Assembly: GCA_026184775.1 (NCBI GenBank)
Contig: JANCYW010000002.1
Span: forward strand, 248,001 to 312,000
Direction: 5' to 3'
Length of the DNA stretch: 64,000 bases
DNA from: Cyanidium caldarium
Lineage: Eukaryota > Rhodophyta > Bangiophyceae > Cyanidiales > Cyanidiaceae
Under the pieces are notes generated by a model, which worked only from the letters and a program-made list of their open reading frames with translations, had not been told where the DNA came from and made no database searches. The translations under genes and the position numbers were made by a program. Of the stretch, positions 47,688 through 59,062 are shown in pieces. Numbering within the stretch: position 1 is the first letter of the stretch; each line of letters begins with the position of its first letter.

Positions 47688-48432
47688 CGGCAGGCAGCAG
47701 AGGTAGGCGGCGGGTCGACCCGATCAGCCTGCGCCCCGCAATAAAGCCACCGTTTACAGGAAGCAATGGTCGGCGTGCCAAGACAAGCGATCCGATGGAG
47801 ACGATTGGCCGGCGTGGATCGTGTGCGTTCCTGCCGATGAAAATGGAACTCGCATAGAGCGATCCGAGCCACATCATCGTCGGTGCGACGCGTGAGCAGT
47901 ATGTTGGAAAACTGAACACGAAAACGTGGCCCGATCGGTGGATTTTCCAGCAGCCGCCTGAAATGCGGCGATCATGTGCAATCTTGTACTGTTCCACCGC
48001 TCAACATGGCACGCTCGGCATCGGTCCACATGCGCAAAAGCGCCATCTTGTCGCTTGTCGCGGCGGAACATGCGGACATGTTTGCCTCCTGCTTTCGTGT
48101 CCCATGCATGTATTCCTGAGTGCGGCGCTTTCTCCGGGCCCGCAAAGAGCGCTCAGAAACTCGCAAGCAGCGCTCCTCTCGTGGCCCGTCGATATACACC
48201 TTGCTATGCGCTTGACACTCGATGATACGTGTTGCTTCTTGAGACACCCGCCCTCGAGGTGCGACTCGACTCGGAGCACGTGCATGTTCTGTTGCTCACG
48301 TCGATCCGCGAGAGACCGCCCGCTTCACGACCACGTCATCGGCTGTATTTCGCCACACCCGCAGACCGCCAACTTTGGGAGCGAAGGACTCGACGAGGTC
48401 CATTCTTCATCTCGCTCCCGCTGCCGTCGTTG
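47688..48432. other. Divergent intergenic region, HSD-like / RRF
   Basis: At 745 bases this is one of the larger gene-free stretches. The plus frame of the RRF gene opens on GTG at 48229, but no ATG precedes 48433. A weak, interrupted inverted repeat lies at about 48116-48160. No tRNA or known RNA was recognised. Confidence 0.4.
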
Positions 48433-49212
48433 ATGAGATTTCCCCCTCTCCGCGCATGTGCCGCTCTCCTCCTCCGACGATGGCCGACGTCCGCATCCTA
48501 TTCCCCCGCCGCTGCCGTCGACCACCTGCGACTCGCGCACCCGTCGCACACACCTCTCCCATCGCCGCATCACATTACTTGGCGAGGCAAGAAGGGCCGT
48601 TTCAAAGAGGCCCACCACGAGCGCCCCGCCGCCGCTGCCGTCGCCGAAGCATTCGACCCGACCGCGCTGCACCATACGGCCGAGCAGACCATGCGCAACG
48701 CGCTCGACTCTCTCACCAAAGAACTATCCACCCTGCGAAGCGGCCGCGCGCATCCCGGCCTGCTGGACGCCATCACGGTGCAAGTGCCGGGCGGTGCCCG
48801 CGTCCCGCTGCGCCAGGTGGCCCAAGTGGCGCTGAAAGACGCGCGCACCCTGCTGGTGTCGGTGCACGATCCCGCCGCCGTATCCGCGTGTGAAAACGCC
48901 ATCCGCAACGCCGGACTAGGACTCAACCCGGTGCAAACCGGTGGCAAGGCCGACCCGCATCTCCTGGTGCCGCTGCTGGCGCCGTCGCGCGACGCCAAGC
49001 AGAAGATGGCGCGCACCGCCGCGCTCTGGGCCGAAGAGGCCCGCAAGCGCGTGCGCCAGGCGCGCCGCGAGGCTCTGGATGTGGTGAAGCGTGAGTGCGC
49101 CAGCGAAGACGAGCGCCATGCGCACACGAAGCAGATCGAGTCGTTGACCGAGGATTGGATCGCTCGCGTCGATCGCGCTTTGCACAACAAGCGCGCCGAA
49201 CTGGGCGAGTAG
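48433..49212 (+). CDS. RRF: Organellar ribosome recycling factor
   Basis: The 259-residue protein has a basic N-terminal extension (MRFPPLRACAALLLRRW..., about 1-75) and the RRF core. Recognised parts are ALDSLTKELSTLRSGRAHPGLLD (in part; bacterial RRFs have L-R-T-G-R-A-x-P-x-L-L-D), VPLRQVAQVALKDARTLLVSVHD (in part), AIRNAGLGLNPVQTGG, and the long C-terminal helix with ARKRVRQARREALD. It frees ribosomes from mRNA after termination, in the plastid or mitochondrion. The extension fits either organelle; the FPPLR segment is slightly plastid-like. First ATG at 48433. Confidence 0.92.
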   Translation: MRFPPLRACAALLLRRWPTSASYSPAAAVDHLRLAHPSHTPLPSPHHITWRGKKGRFKEAHHERPAAAAVAEAFDPTALHHTAEQTMRNALDSLTKELSTLRSGRAHPGLLDAITVQVPGGARVPLRQVAQVALKDARTLLVSVHDPAAVSACENAIRNAGLGLNPVQTGGKADPHLLVPLLAPSRDAKQKMARTAALWAEEARKRVRQARREALDVVKRECASEDERHAHTKQIESLTEDWIARVDRALHNKRAELGE

Positions 49213-49244
49213 ACCCCCGGCCGCAGCTGCAGCCACATCATCCT

Positions 49245-50537
49245 TTACCCTCTGCCGCTGTAGGCCATAAATTCCTCGGGCGTGTCCGCGTTGGTCAAGC
49301 GCGCCGCGCGGTCCAAGCGACGCAGTAGACCGGCCAGCGTCCTGCCCGGTGCCAGCTCCAGATAGGCCAGCTTCTTGCCGTGCTCGTCCCGCAGATACTG
49401 CAGACAATCCATCCAGAGCACCGGCGAGGTGAGCTGCTCGATGAGGCGGTCCCGGATGGCCCCGGCGGTCTCCTCGTGCGGTCGACCGGTCACATTGCAC
49501 ATCACGCGTGTGCGCAGTGGCACCTCGATCTCCACTTGCGTCAGGGCGTCGGCCAGCTCATCGGCCGCCGATTGCATCAGCGGCGAATGGAACGCGCCGG
49601 CCACCGCCAGGCGCGCGGTGCGCAGTCGCAGCTCTTTGGAGGCGTATTGCACCGCCCGACCGCACGCCTCCAGTGAGCCGCTCAACACCACCTGTCCGGG
49701 TGCGTTGAAGTTGGCCGGCACCAGCACCTGATTGGCCGTGGCGCATTTGGCACAGATTTCCCGCACTTGCGCATCGCTGGCGCCCAGAATGGCCACCATG
49801 GTGCCTTCGATCTTCTCCGACGCCTCCTGCATAGCCCGCCCGCGCACCGTCACCAGCTCGAGCGCCTCCTCAAACTCCATGGCTTGTGCGATGGTGAGCG
49901 CGGTGTACTCGCCGAGGCTCAGGCCCGCCGCGGCCACCATCTCCTCCTCCGCGGACACCGTCGGCGCCGCCCCCAGCTCCTCCAGTCCTGCCATGCACGC
50001 CATGGAGGTGACGAAAATGGCCGGTTGGGCCACGTCAGTGCGGTCGAGCTCCTCTTGCGGTCCCTCGAAGATGATATCCGACAATCGCCGGCCGTTGGGC
50101 GTGCGCGACCGCCCCAAGTACCGATCCGCCCGCCGAAACACGGCTTGCGCCTTGGGCGATGCATTCTGCCACAAACGACCCTGTCCCTCGAATTGCGCGC
50201 CCTGCCCGGGACACAACACCGCCACCGGCGTCTTCTCCGGGGCGATGTCGTCCGGCGCGCCCTGGAACACTGCGGTCACCGACGACCGCCGCCGCGTCCC
50301 GGCCCTGCGTCGAGCGCGGGACCCTCGCGCCGGAACGGCCGCCGACACAAACGTTGACGTTGAATGAGAAAAGCCCTGGCCGTCGCCACCCGCGCCATGA
50401 ACGAAATGGCGCGATCGCGAGCAAGTCGGCGGCAGCGCCAGCGCCCGCCGCGCACCGCTTCCCTCCCAACCTCTCACCCGACTCCACAGCCGAGACATAT
50501 TCGCCGAGGCGGTGATGACATAGCCGGCACCGTCCAT
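49245..50537 (-). CDS. fabD: Malonyl-CoA:ACP transacylase (FabD), plastid
   Basis: The 430-residue enzyme has CPGQGAQ (109-115), the nucleophile S207 in GLSLGEYTAL, R232 in TVRGRAMQ, N-A-P-G-Q-V-V-L-S-G and H317 in AGAFHSPLM, the full catalytic set of FabD. About 100 residues of basic/Ser-rich sequence precede the core, including STSTFVSAAVPARGSR, so plastid import is expected. It loads malonyl groups onto ACP for type II fatty acid synthesis. ATG at 50537 is used; 50498 is an alternative, and the frame opens on GTG at 50618. It ends 32 bases from the convergent RRF gene. Confidence 0.95.
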   Translation of the reverse strand: MDGAGYVITASANMSRLWSRVRGWEGSGARRALALPPTCSRSRHFVHGAGGDGQGFSHSTSTFVSAAVPARGSRARRRAGTRRRSSVTAVFQGAPDDIAPEKTPVAVLCPGQGAQFEGQGRLWQNASPKAQAVFRRADRYLGRSRTPNGRRLSDIIFEGPQEELDRTDVAQPAIFVTSMACMAGLEELGAAPTVSAEEEMVAAAGLSLGEYTALTIAQAMEFEEALELVTVRGRAMQEASEKIEGTMVAILGASDAQVREICAKCATANQVLVPANFNAPGQVVLSGSLEACGRAVQYASKELRLRTARLAVAGAFHSPLMQSAADELADALTQVEIEVPLRTRVMCNVTGRPHEETAGAIRDRLIEQLTSPVLWMDCLQYLRDEHGKKLAYLELAPGRTLAGLLRRLDRAARLTNADTPEEFMAYSGRG

Positions 50538-50710
50538 GCCGATGGAATAGCCGGAGACAGACGTGGGCGTGCGCGGCCGCTTCGAGGTGTACGTCGGGTC
50601 GTCGGCAACGGGAGACACTCCGACGTCGATTCCGTCGGCAGGGGGCAGCCGCGGGGCGCACGCATCGGATCCGGCGGGGAAATGAATGCGTGTGCGGCGG
50701 ACGGACGTGA

Positions 50711-50727
50711 CAGAGAGAGAGAGAGAC
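50711..50727. repeat. (GA)n microsatellite
   Basis: A run of about eight GA dinucleotides lies in the gap between FabD and the NDUFB8-like gene. Confidence 0.85.
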
Positions 50728-50827
50728 GCGCATGCGTGAAGATGAATGAGAGAAGCTTTTCAGGAAGGAGCGAAAGTATCTATATCCCTCTCAATGACGC
50801 CAGTGCCTTCTCTACGCTCCTCCTCTC

Positions 50828-51418
50828 TTATGCACTGGCGCCCGCCACGCCAGCCGTCGCCGCGGCATCGCCTGCACCGTCGTCTGCTGCGGCAGCCTCT
50901 TGCTCGGCCGGTTCTGCAACGGGCTCCTCCTCTCCATCTCCATCTCTCGCGGCAGCGACGTCCGGCGGCACGTCACTGCCGAATATGTCGCGGTTGTAGC
51001 CGGGCACTTCCCGCGGCACGTACGGCCGCTCCTTGGCCTTGCTCCGCTGAAAGGCGAGCGCGCCCAGCACTGCGAAAAAGCCCATGCCCAGCGCCAGCCC
51101 GCCGTACGCTTGTCGCGGACTCATGTCCTCGTGTCGGTCTAGGAAGTTGCTAAAGTCGGACGCGCCCTCGTACAGCTCGTTGGTCTCGGGCAGCGGCGCC
51201 GTCGGCGGATCGTCCCACGAGGTCTCGTTCGACTCGGCACGAATCTGCCGCACGTAACGCCGCAGCTCATCTTCGCTATAATGCGATGGTCCCGAAGACA
51301 CGCCCCGTCGCGCCAGCCACGTGGCAGGACGCGTTCGCTCGCCGCCAAATGTCCGCACGAGGGCGCCGAGGTGCGTGGCGAGCGTCGTGCCGCGCAGACC
51401 CCTCCAAACGGACCCCAT
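50828..51418 (-). CDS. NDUFB8: NDUFB8/ASHI-like complex I subunit
   Basis: The 196-residue protein has an amphipathic basic presequence (MGSVWRGLRGTTLATHLGALVR), then TSWDDPPTAPLPETNELYEG, a single membrane segment (about 104-123) and RPYVPREVPGYNRDIFG. This order (W-D/T-D, E-x-x-x-E, one transmembrane helix, then P-x-V-P-R-E-x-P) resembles the mitochondrial complex I ASHI/NDUFB8 subunit. The acidic Ala-rich C-terminal tail is extra. The frame extends to 51652 with an ATG, but 51418 gives the more typical presequence. Identity is by motif order and is moderate. Confidence 0.55.
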   Translation of the reverse strand: MGSVWRGLRGTTLATHLGALVRTFGGERTRPATWLARRGVSSGPSHYSEDELRRYVRQIRAESNETSWDDPPTAPLPETNELYEGASDFSNFLDRHEDMSPRQAYGGLALGMGFFAVLGALAFQRSKAKERPYVPREVPGYNRDIFGSDVPPDVAAARDGDGEEEPVAEPAEQEAAAADDGAGDAAATAGVAGASA

Positions 51419-51869
51419 GAAGCGGGCTACCCGAAAAGCGTCACTCCAGACGTGAGACACTCTCCAAGTGCCTGTTGTGTCGCCCTTGATCGATTCAACA
51501 CGGGCAAACTGAGGGGACGAGACCACCAACAGGCGTTCCGCAGTTGCCGTTCTCCCGCACGAGGGGAAGGAGCTCGGCATTCCTTGCCGAGGACCTTGTT
51601 CCATGGACATGATCGCTCCACCCGCTATGACAGTCTTCACAGGGTGCTCCATGCTTCCGCCCTTCAGCTTTACTGTATACCGTGGAGCTGACCCGTTCGG
51701 CGGACCCGAGGTCCTCTATCGTGCTCTTGCCGGGCAGGTATGCCGGCCAGATGCTCACCCACTCGCTCGCGTCCCCGAAACACACACGCACACATGCGGC
51801 AGTGACGCTCCGGCGTCCGCGTTGGATAAGCAGCGCCGGAAGCCGTTCGGATTCCTGACTACACACCGC
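51419..51869. other. Intergenic, promoter of NDUFB8-like gene
   Basis: These 451 bases between two minus-strand genes might partly be coding if the longer NDUFB8-like start (51652) is used. Nothing else was recognised. Confidence 0.35.
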
Positions 51870-53084
51870 TCAGGCACCCGTCGGTGGCTGGGCACTGCCA
51901 CCCCCACTGCCGCCACCGCTGCCGCGCTTCTGTTTTCCTCCGGCCGTTGCATCCGATGACGACCCGGCATCTCCTGCCTTCTCCTCCTGTCCGGGAGCAC
52001 TGGGCGGCTTGGCCGGTCCCGGCCCGGATGACACCACACACATGGCCGGACGAATCAGGGTGCCGTTGCTGCTGCTCGCGGCGTCCGCCGCCTTGGCGAC
52101 CTCGCCGCTGACACGCATCCACAGCCCTTTCTGGAACACGCTCACCACGCATCCCTCGGGATGTTCATGCGACTCCACCCGTTGGATGGCCTCGTGCACG
52201 TTCGGGTCGAACGGCTGCCCGGTCGGGTCGAGCAACTCCAGACCGACCTTGCGCAACCTGTCCATCATCAGTTTGTGCAGCGCCATGTACGACTGATGCA
52301 CTTTGACGGCCTCCTCCGACTGCGGCTTCAGCTGCTGGGCTGCGCGGTCAAAGCTGTCGATGGCTTCGGCGATGGCGCGGATGGCGTTGACGCGGCCGCG
52401 CGTCTCTTCGGCGTGCTTCTCGGCAACCGACCGCCGCCGGAAGTTCTCAAACTCGGCGGCCATGCGCAACACCGAGTCGCGCTCGCTATCGACCGCGGCG
52501 CGTGCCCCCTCCAGCTCTTTCCGCAATGTCTTGATTTCCTGCTCCAGGATATCGATCTTGCGTCGCAGAAACTCCTTCGAGTTGAGAATGTCGTCCTCGT
52601 CGTCGTTGTTGCCTTGGCCCGCCGCCTTGCCCTTGGCCTCGTCCTCCGGCTTTGCCACCATCTCTCCGTGCGCCGACTCTGGTTGTTGCTGTTGCTGCTG
52701 CCGCTGGGCGTTGTCGTTCTTCTCACCCGGTTGGCTCGCCTCACTACCTCCACTCTGCCCGCCAGCAGCCGCTGACGGCGGCGTGGACGACGGCGGCGGC
52801 GAGCTCGACGAATTCGACGGCTCCCGCTCCGGCTTTCCACTCGCGTTTCCCCCACCCATCATCATACGCGCGGATGCGGCATTGCGCGCGGACGGATTCA
52901 CCCACTGCCACGGCCGCCGCAGCAGCTCGAACAGCGACCAGCGCGCCTGCACCACGCTGGGGCGCTGCGGGCGACTCGAACGCCCCAGAAAACTCCGCGC
53001 GCCGCACCGCGGCTGTCCAACACGCGTTGGCAACGGGGTCAAGAAAGCCACCGTGACGTTGTTGTTTCGTGGTGTCGACTCCAT
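51870..53084 (-). CDS. GRPE: GrpE co-chaperone, plastid
   Basis: The 404-residue protein has a transit-like N-terminus (VAFLTPLPTRVGQPRCGAR, about 12-30), a Ser/Gln/Gly-rich linker, a long coiled helix (about 170-220, EFLRRKIDILEQEIKTL) and the GrpE beta domain. Signature parts are AAEFENFRRRSVAEK, DSFDRAAQQL, GLELLDPTGQPFDPNVHEAI (in part), PEGCVVSVFQKGLWM and RPAMCVVS. It exchanges ADP for ATP on organellar Hsp70; the plastid is favoured by the transit motif. The C-terminal 60 residues are Gly/Ser-rich and unusual. ATG at 53084 (the frame opens on TTG). Confidence 0.92.
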   Translation of the reverse strand: MESTPRNNNVTVAFLTPLPTRVGQPRCGARSFLGRSSRPQRPSVVQARWSLFELLRRPWQWVNPSARNAASARMMMGGGNASGKPEREPSNSSSSPPPSSTPPSAAAGGQSGGSEASQPGEKNDNAQRQQQQQQPESAHGEMVAKPEDEAKGKAAGQGNNDDEDDILNSKEFLRRKIDILEQEIKTLRKELEGARAAVDSERDSVLRMAAEFENFRRRSVAEKHAEETRGRVNAIRAIAEAIDSFDRAAQQLKPQSEEAVKVHQSYMALHKLMMDRLRKVGLELLDPTGQPFDPNVHEAIQRVESHEHPEGCVVSVFQKGLWMRVSGEVAKAADAASSSNGTLIRPAMCVVSSGPGPAKPPSAPGQEEKAGDAGSSSDATAGGKQKRGSGGGSGGGSAQPPTGA

Positions 53085-53490
53085 GGCGCAACTCACTGCC
53101 GATACGTCAAACGAACGCCCGTCACCCGAGACGCCCTGACTGACTTGCCACACTCGAGCGCCCCTGAACCACAGAAAAGTGTCACTGCTTTTGTGAAGAG
53201 CACCGACGCAGCCTCGCAACGTCCGCTTCAATTGCGCACACGCTAGTCGTCAGCAACAAGCGGCAATCAGTCACACCCGAGTCACACAACGCTCGCACCG
53301 GCGACGGGCGGCCGACGGCCGTCAGACGCCGCGCGGCAGCGATGCACGGCCGGCGTTCGCCGACGGCGTTGGATGCTCGCGATGATAGGACGGTAAACTG
53401 GCCGGGAGTCCATGAAATGTTGCAGGAGAAGGGGTCGGCTAGGGGGGATGAAGTAGTTCGCGGAGAGGTGCTGGGGTGTGCGCGTTGAGA
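53085..53490. other. Divergent promoter region, GrpE / NOP9
   Basis: This 406-base divergent gap should hold both promoters. No RNA gene was seen. Confidence 0.4.
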
Positions 53491-55953
53491 ATGGACGTGG
53501 ACGGGAACGGTGTGGAGGTCGTTCGCAGGTGGGGCAATCGACAGACTCGCCAGGGCCACCGCCATCTGAAACGGCCGCGCGGCCCGTCTCCTCAACCGAT
53601 AGCAGCGACGCGCTCCCGCGCCAAACCGTTAGAGGCTTCGTTCCGGCGGTATGTACTGGGTGTGATGGAGGAGTGGGAGCGGCTGACGGCGGCGGCGCCA
53701 GAGTCGGGCGCCGAGGGAGATGCCCAGTGGCATCTGGCGCGCAACTTTCTGGTGGAGACCTCGGGTCACGAAAGTGCCCTCCTGCGGGATGTGGTGGGAT
53801 CGCGCGCCCTAGAGCGGCTGCTGGAGGGCACGCTGGATCGTTCGCGTCACGGCGAGGAGCGAGTGCGCGAATTTTTGCGGCTGGCAGCGGATCATCTGCT
53901 CCAACAAGCGGCACTACAAGGCGGGCCGGATATCGGCGCGCAGATGCTCGCGCTGGCATGTGACCGCAACGCCAGCCACGTGCTGCAGCGGTTGGTGGAG
54001 GGCATGCGTCGCACATTGTTGCCGCCGCGGTCGGCCGACGAAGACGACCCTACCGATTGGTCTGTCACCGGTGCAGTGTCCTTGTGTCGCATCCTGCAGT
54101 GGTGGTGCAGGGAGTGGTTTGGAGCGGCAACGGTCAGGGGTAACGCCGCACGGACATCGGCCGCTGCGGCATCCAACCACTTCGATACCTCGGCACGATG
54201 GGCAACGGTGTTGGCGGATGCTCACGGGGCGCATGTGTTACGGGCGTTGTTCGCCTTGTGGTGCGCCTTGCCGCCGGAGACGCTGCCCACGCCACACCGC
54301 TTTCATGACGCCAACCAACACGCCGCACCGCCGGAATCGTGGACATGCCTCATCGATGCCGCGGACGACGGCTTCACCGAGTGCATTGCGGACGCGGTGG
54401 TGCCGGCGCTGAACGCCGCCAGTATACCGACGCGACGGTCGCTGTTGTATCGACCGCAGGCGTCGGCATCGCTACAAGTACTGCTGTGGGGCGTGTTTGT
54501 GGCCGCTGCGGGCCACGCACAACAACGGCACCGGAATGCCCAACGCTGGCGGCAGGCGGCGCGATGTCTGTTCGGTGCCTTCTGGGAGGCGCTGGCCGAC
54601 GACATGTTGTTTCAAGCGTCGACCAGTCGTTTTATGGAGACGCTGGTTCGCTGCGTGGCGCTCACCAGCCGCTCCCCGTTGTTGCACGGTGTCTTGCCAT
54701 CGGAGGTCAACTCGGTGAATGCAGTGTACGAGCGTTTCTTGGCGGGCTCGGAGCGGGCGAGTCGGCTGGCGCAGCATGCCCTGGCCAATTACGTGCTACA
54801 ACGGGTGGTGGAAACCGCCGATGGCGCGCTGCTCTCGAGAATACTGTTCGAAGACCAACTGCTGGACGCGGTGGTGGCCAAGGGACTGCTGTGGGGCGGC
54901 ACCACCGGCAAGGAGCGCGGCGGCTTGATGTATCAATTGTTGCGGGCGGCGACGACGCAGTGGGGCGCGTCGGACAGCGCAGCGAATCGGTCTCGTCTGC
55001 AGGCAGTGGTGGAGGGTGCGTTACACGGCATGGGCGTGCGGCCGACCGATGAGGACGCGGCAGATACGGCCGCCCTGGCGGTGCTGTTGCCGCTGTTCGG
55101 CAGCCGCCGCAAGTGCGCACTGTTCCGACAGGCATTGGCGGAAGGCGTCGTTGCGGGCGATGAAGGCGTGAGGCCGCGGGCGTCACTGCTCGGTTCGCTG
55201 ATTCTGCAGGCGCTCACGCCGCTCAGTGCCCGCGTGCAGCGCGCATTCACTCGGCTGACCGCCGACGAGGTGGTAGCATTGGCATGCGATTCGGCGGCGT
55301 CGCACGTTCTGGAGCATTTCCTCAACGGACGCGGCGACGGAGATGGGGGCGCTTTTTCGGATGCAGTATCGCAGCTGACACAGCGGCTGGTGCCGGCGGC
55401 GGCGCGTTTGGCCACATCACCCTCCGGTAGCCGGGTGATCGAGCGCGCATTCGATGCTATGGGCGCGCAGCTGGCCATCAAGCGCAGCCTCGTGCGCACG
55501 CTGAGCGACGCCTACGAATGCCTGTCCGAACACCCGATCGGACGGCGGTGTCTGATGCATTGCCGAGTGGCGCTCTTTATGAAACGGCCACATGAATGGG
55601 AAGCCGAACAACGGCAACAGGCTCAGGAAGAGCCAGCGCTGCCGAAGGTGGTGCGCAGGAGGGAGAGGCGGCGGAAACGAGGACCGGAGGTGGATCGGGC
55701 GCCACACGAAGCACTCCCACGGATCGAGTCGGGGAATCCAAGCATACAACACTGGATGGCGGCTATGGAACCTGTGCGACATGCGAAAAAGCCGCATCTA
55801 GAGACGGTGCAAAGCGTCAAGGAGCTGCACCCGAAGGAACGGACAGAGCGTGTTCCCGGCGATGCGGTATCTCCGAGCGAGCCCGACGTCTCCACGGTAT
55901 TGCAGGCCATTGCCACATCGGCGAGCGCGGCCGGCACCAGCCGCGCGTGGTAA
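53491..55953 (+). CDS. NOP9: NOP9-like Pumilio-repeat nucleolar protein
   Basis: The 820-residue protein has repeated Puf-like helices across most of its length, such as DRNASHVLQRLVEG, DAHGAHVLRALFAL, ANYVLQRVVETA, DSAASHVLEHFLNG and SPSGSRVIERAFDAM. The last copies and the following EHPIGRRCLMHCRVALFMKRPHEWE fit the C-terminal end of NOP9 (dpvGsrvve..., then ...W). NOP9 binds pre-18S rRNA and blocks early cleavage by Nob1. The C-terminus is basic and Glu-rich. The start at 53491 is the first ATG; the frame opens on GTG. Confidence 0.7.
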   Translation: MDVDGNGVEVVRRWGNRQTRQGHRHLKRPRGPSPQPIAATRSRAKPLEASFRRYVLGVMEEWERLTAAAPESGAEGDAQWHLARNFLVETSGHESALLRDVVGSRALERLLEGTLDRSRHGEERVREFLRLAADHLLQQAALQGGPDIGAQMLALACDRNASHVLQRLVEGMRRTLLPPRSADEDDPTDWSVTGAVSLCRILQWWCREWFGAATVRGNAARTSAAAASNHFDTSARWATVLADAHGAHVLRALFALWCALPPETLPTPHRFHDANQHAAPPESWTCLIDAADDGFTECIADAVVPALNAASIPTRRSLLYRPQASASLQVLLWGVFVAAAGHAQQRHRNAQRWRQAARCLFGAFWEALADDMLFQASTSRFMETLVRCVALTSRSPLLHGVLPSEVNSVNAVYERFLAGSERASRLAQHALANYVLQRVVETADGALLSRILFEDQLLDAVVAKGLLWGGTTGKERGGLMYQLLRAATTQWGASDSAANRSRLQAVVEGALHGMGVRPTDEDAADTAALAVLLPLFGSRRKCALFRQALAEGVVAGDEGVRPRASLLGSLILQALTPLSARVQRAFTRLTADEVVALACDSAASHVLEHFLNGRGDGDGGAFSDAVSQLTQRLVPAAARLATSPSGSRVIERAFDAMGAQLAIKRSLVRTLSDAYECLSEHPIGRRCLMHCRVALFMKRPHEWEAEQRQQAQEEPALPKVVRRRERRRKRGPEVDRAPHEALPRIESGNPSIQHWMAAMEPVRHAKKPHLETVQSVKELHPKERTERVPGDAVSPSEPDVSTVLQAIATSASAAGTSRAW

Positions 55954-56242
55954 ACATTTTGAGAAGTGTCCCGCGTATCCCTACAGCGTGCTCGTTGACG
56001 TTCTCGGTTCGGCAGGTTTCGGGCGCCCTCCATCGACGCCGACATATTCAATCCACTCGCATCTTCCGCGGCGATCGCGCCGCTTCGGTTGTGCCGATTT
56101 CGGCACACGCCCCAACGGGTTTGCGGTCGACTGTCGTCTCGCGACTCCTCGGGGGAGGCGGCTCTCTCACACACACCCCGCTCGTCGTGTTCACCTCTCT
56201 CCACTGATTCACTGCATCTCCCGCTCCTGCATTCCCTCCCTC

Positions 56243-56974
56243 ATGGACATCTTCGGTTCGGATCGCTTTTTCAACGCGGAGACGTTTAAGAATTTCCGTC
56301 AGCTGACGCCGCCGGTGCGGGAGCACGTGGCCCGCGTATACCGCACCGTGTTCAACGCGGCGTTGTGTGCGGTGCTGGCGTGCGCGCTGCAGAATCGTTG
56401 GCCGCAGTTGTTGCCGCTGTCGCCGGGTATGTCTATGCTGGCCGGCGGACTGACGCTGTGGGGTCTGTCGCCGCAGCGCTCATCGCTGTCCACGCGCTAT
56501 CGGCTGTTGATGCTACTGGCGGCGCTGGAGGGATACGGTGTCGGCCCGCTGATACAATATGCCGCCGGTGTGGATCAAGCACTGGTGTTGCAGGCGCTGA
56601 TAGCGACCGCTCTCGTCTTCGGTTCGTTTTCGATAGCCGCACTATCGGGTCAGCGCCGCTCCTACCTCTACCTCGGCGGCTACCTGCTGAGCGCCCTCTC
56701 CGTCCTCACCATGCTGTCGCTGTGGGCGCTGGTATGGGGCATGGCCGAGTGGAATTGGACGCTGCAGCTGTACGGCGGGCTGTTACTGTTTGCCGGTTTC
56801 GTGGTGTTCGACACGCAGATGATCATCGAGCGGGCGTTTGCCGGCGATCGTGACCACGTGCAGCACAGCCTGGAGCTGTGGGTGGACTTGTTCGCCATCT
56901 TCGTGCGGGTGGTGATGACGTTGCTGCGCAGTCAGGAGCGGCGCGAGCGCGATCGGCGGCAGCGGGAAAAATGA
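56243..56974 (+). CDS. Bax inhibitor-1 family protein (TMBIM6 type)
   Basis: The 243-residue protein is polytopic with six to seven membrane segments. It follows TMBIM6 closely: LTPPVREHVARVYRTVF, LEGYGVGPLIQYA, SIAALSGQRRSYLYLGG (in part), GFVVFDTQMIIERA and the basic RRERDRRQREK end. BI-1 sits in the ER membrane and moderates calcium leak and stress-induced death. The ATG at 56243 directly precedes the conserved N-terminus and is preceded by a pyrimidine-rich leader. Confidence 0.95.
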   Translation: MDIFGSDRFFNAETFKNFRQLTPPVREHVARVYRTVFNAALCAVLACALQNRWPQLLPLSPGMSMLAGGLTLWGLSPQRSSLSTRYRLLMLLAALEGYGVGPLIQYAAGVDQALVLQALIATALVFGSFSIAALSGQRRSYLYLGGYLLSALSVLTMLSLWALVWGMAEWNWTLQLYGGLLLFAGFVVFDTQMIIERAFAGDRDHVQHSLELWVDLFAIFVRVVMTLLRSQERRERDRRQREK

Positions 56975-57026
56975 ACTGAAAGCGCTGCGGAAGTGTCCGC
57001 GACATCGCGGCATGCGGGGTTTGGCT

Positions 57027-59062
<2,036 letters not shown>

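Noticed and set aside
48116-48160. Inverted repeat suggesting a structured RNA
   Set aside because: Pairing is interrupted by several mismatches and bulges and is no better than expected by chance in GC-rich DNA.
47972-48247. Small minus-strand ORF of 91 codons in the gene-free stretch
   Set aside because: It does not begin with ATG and has no recognisable domain.
49767-50357. Plus-strand ORF opposite FabD
   Set aside because: Arg/His/Leu-rich shadow of a well-supported enzyme gene.
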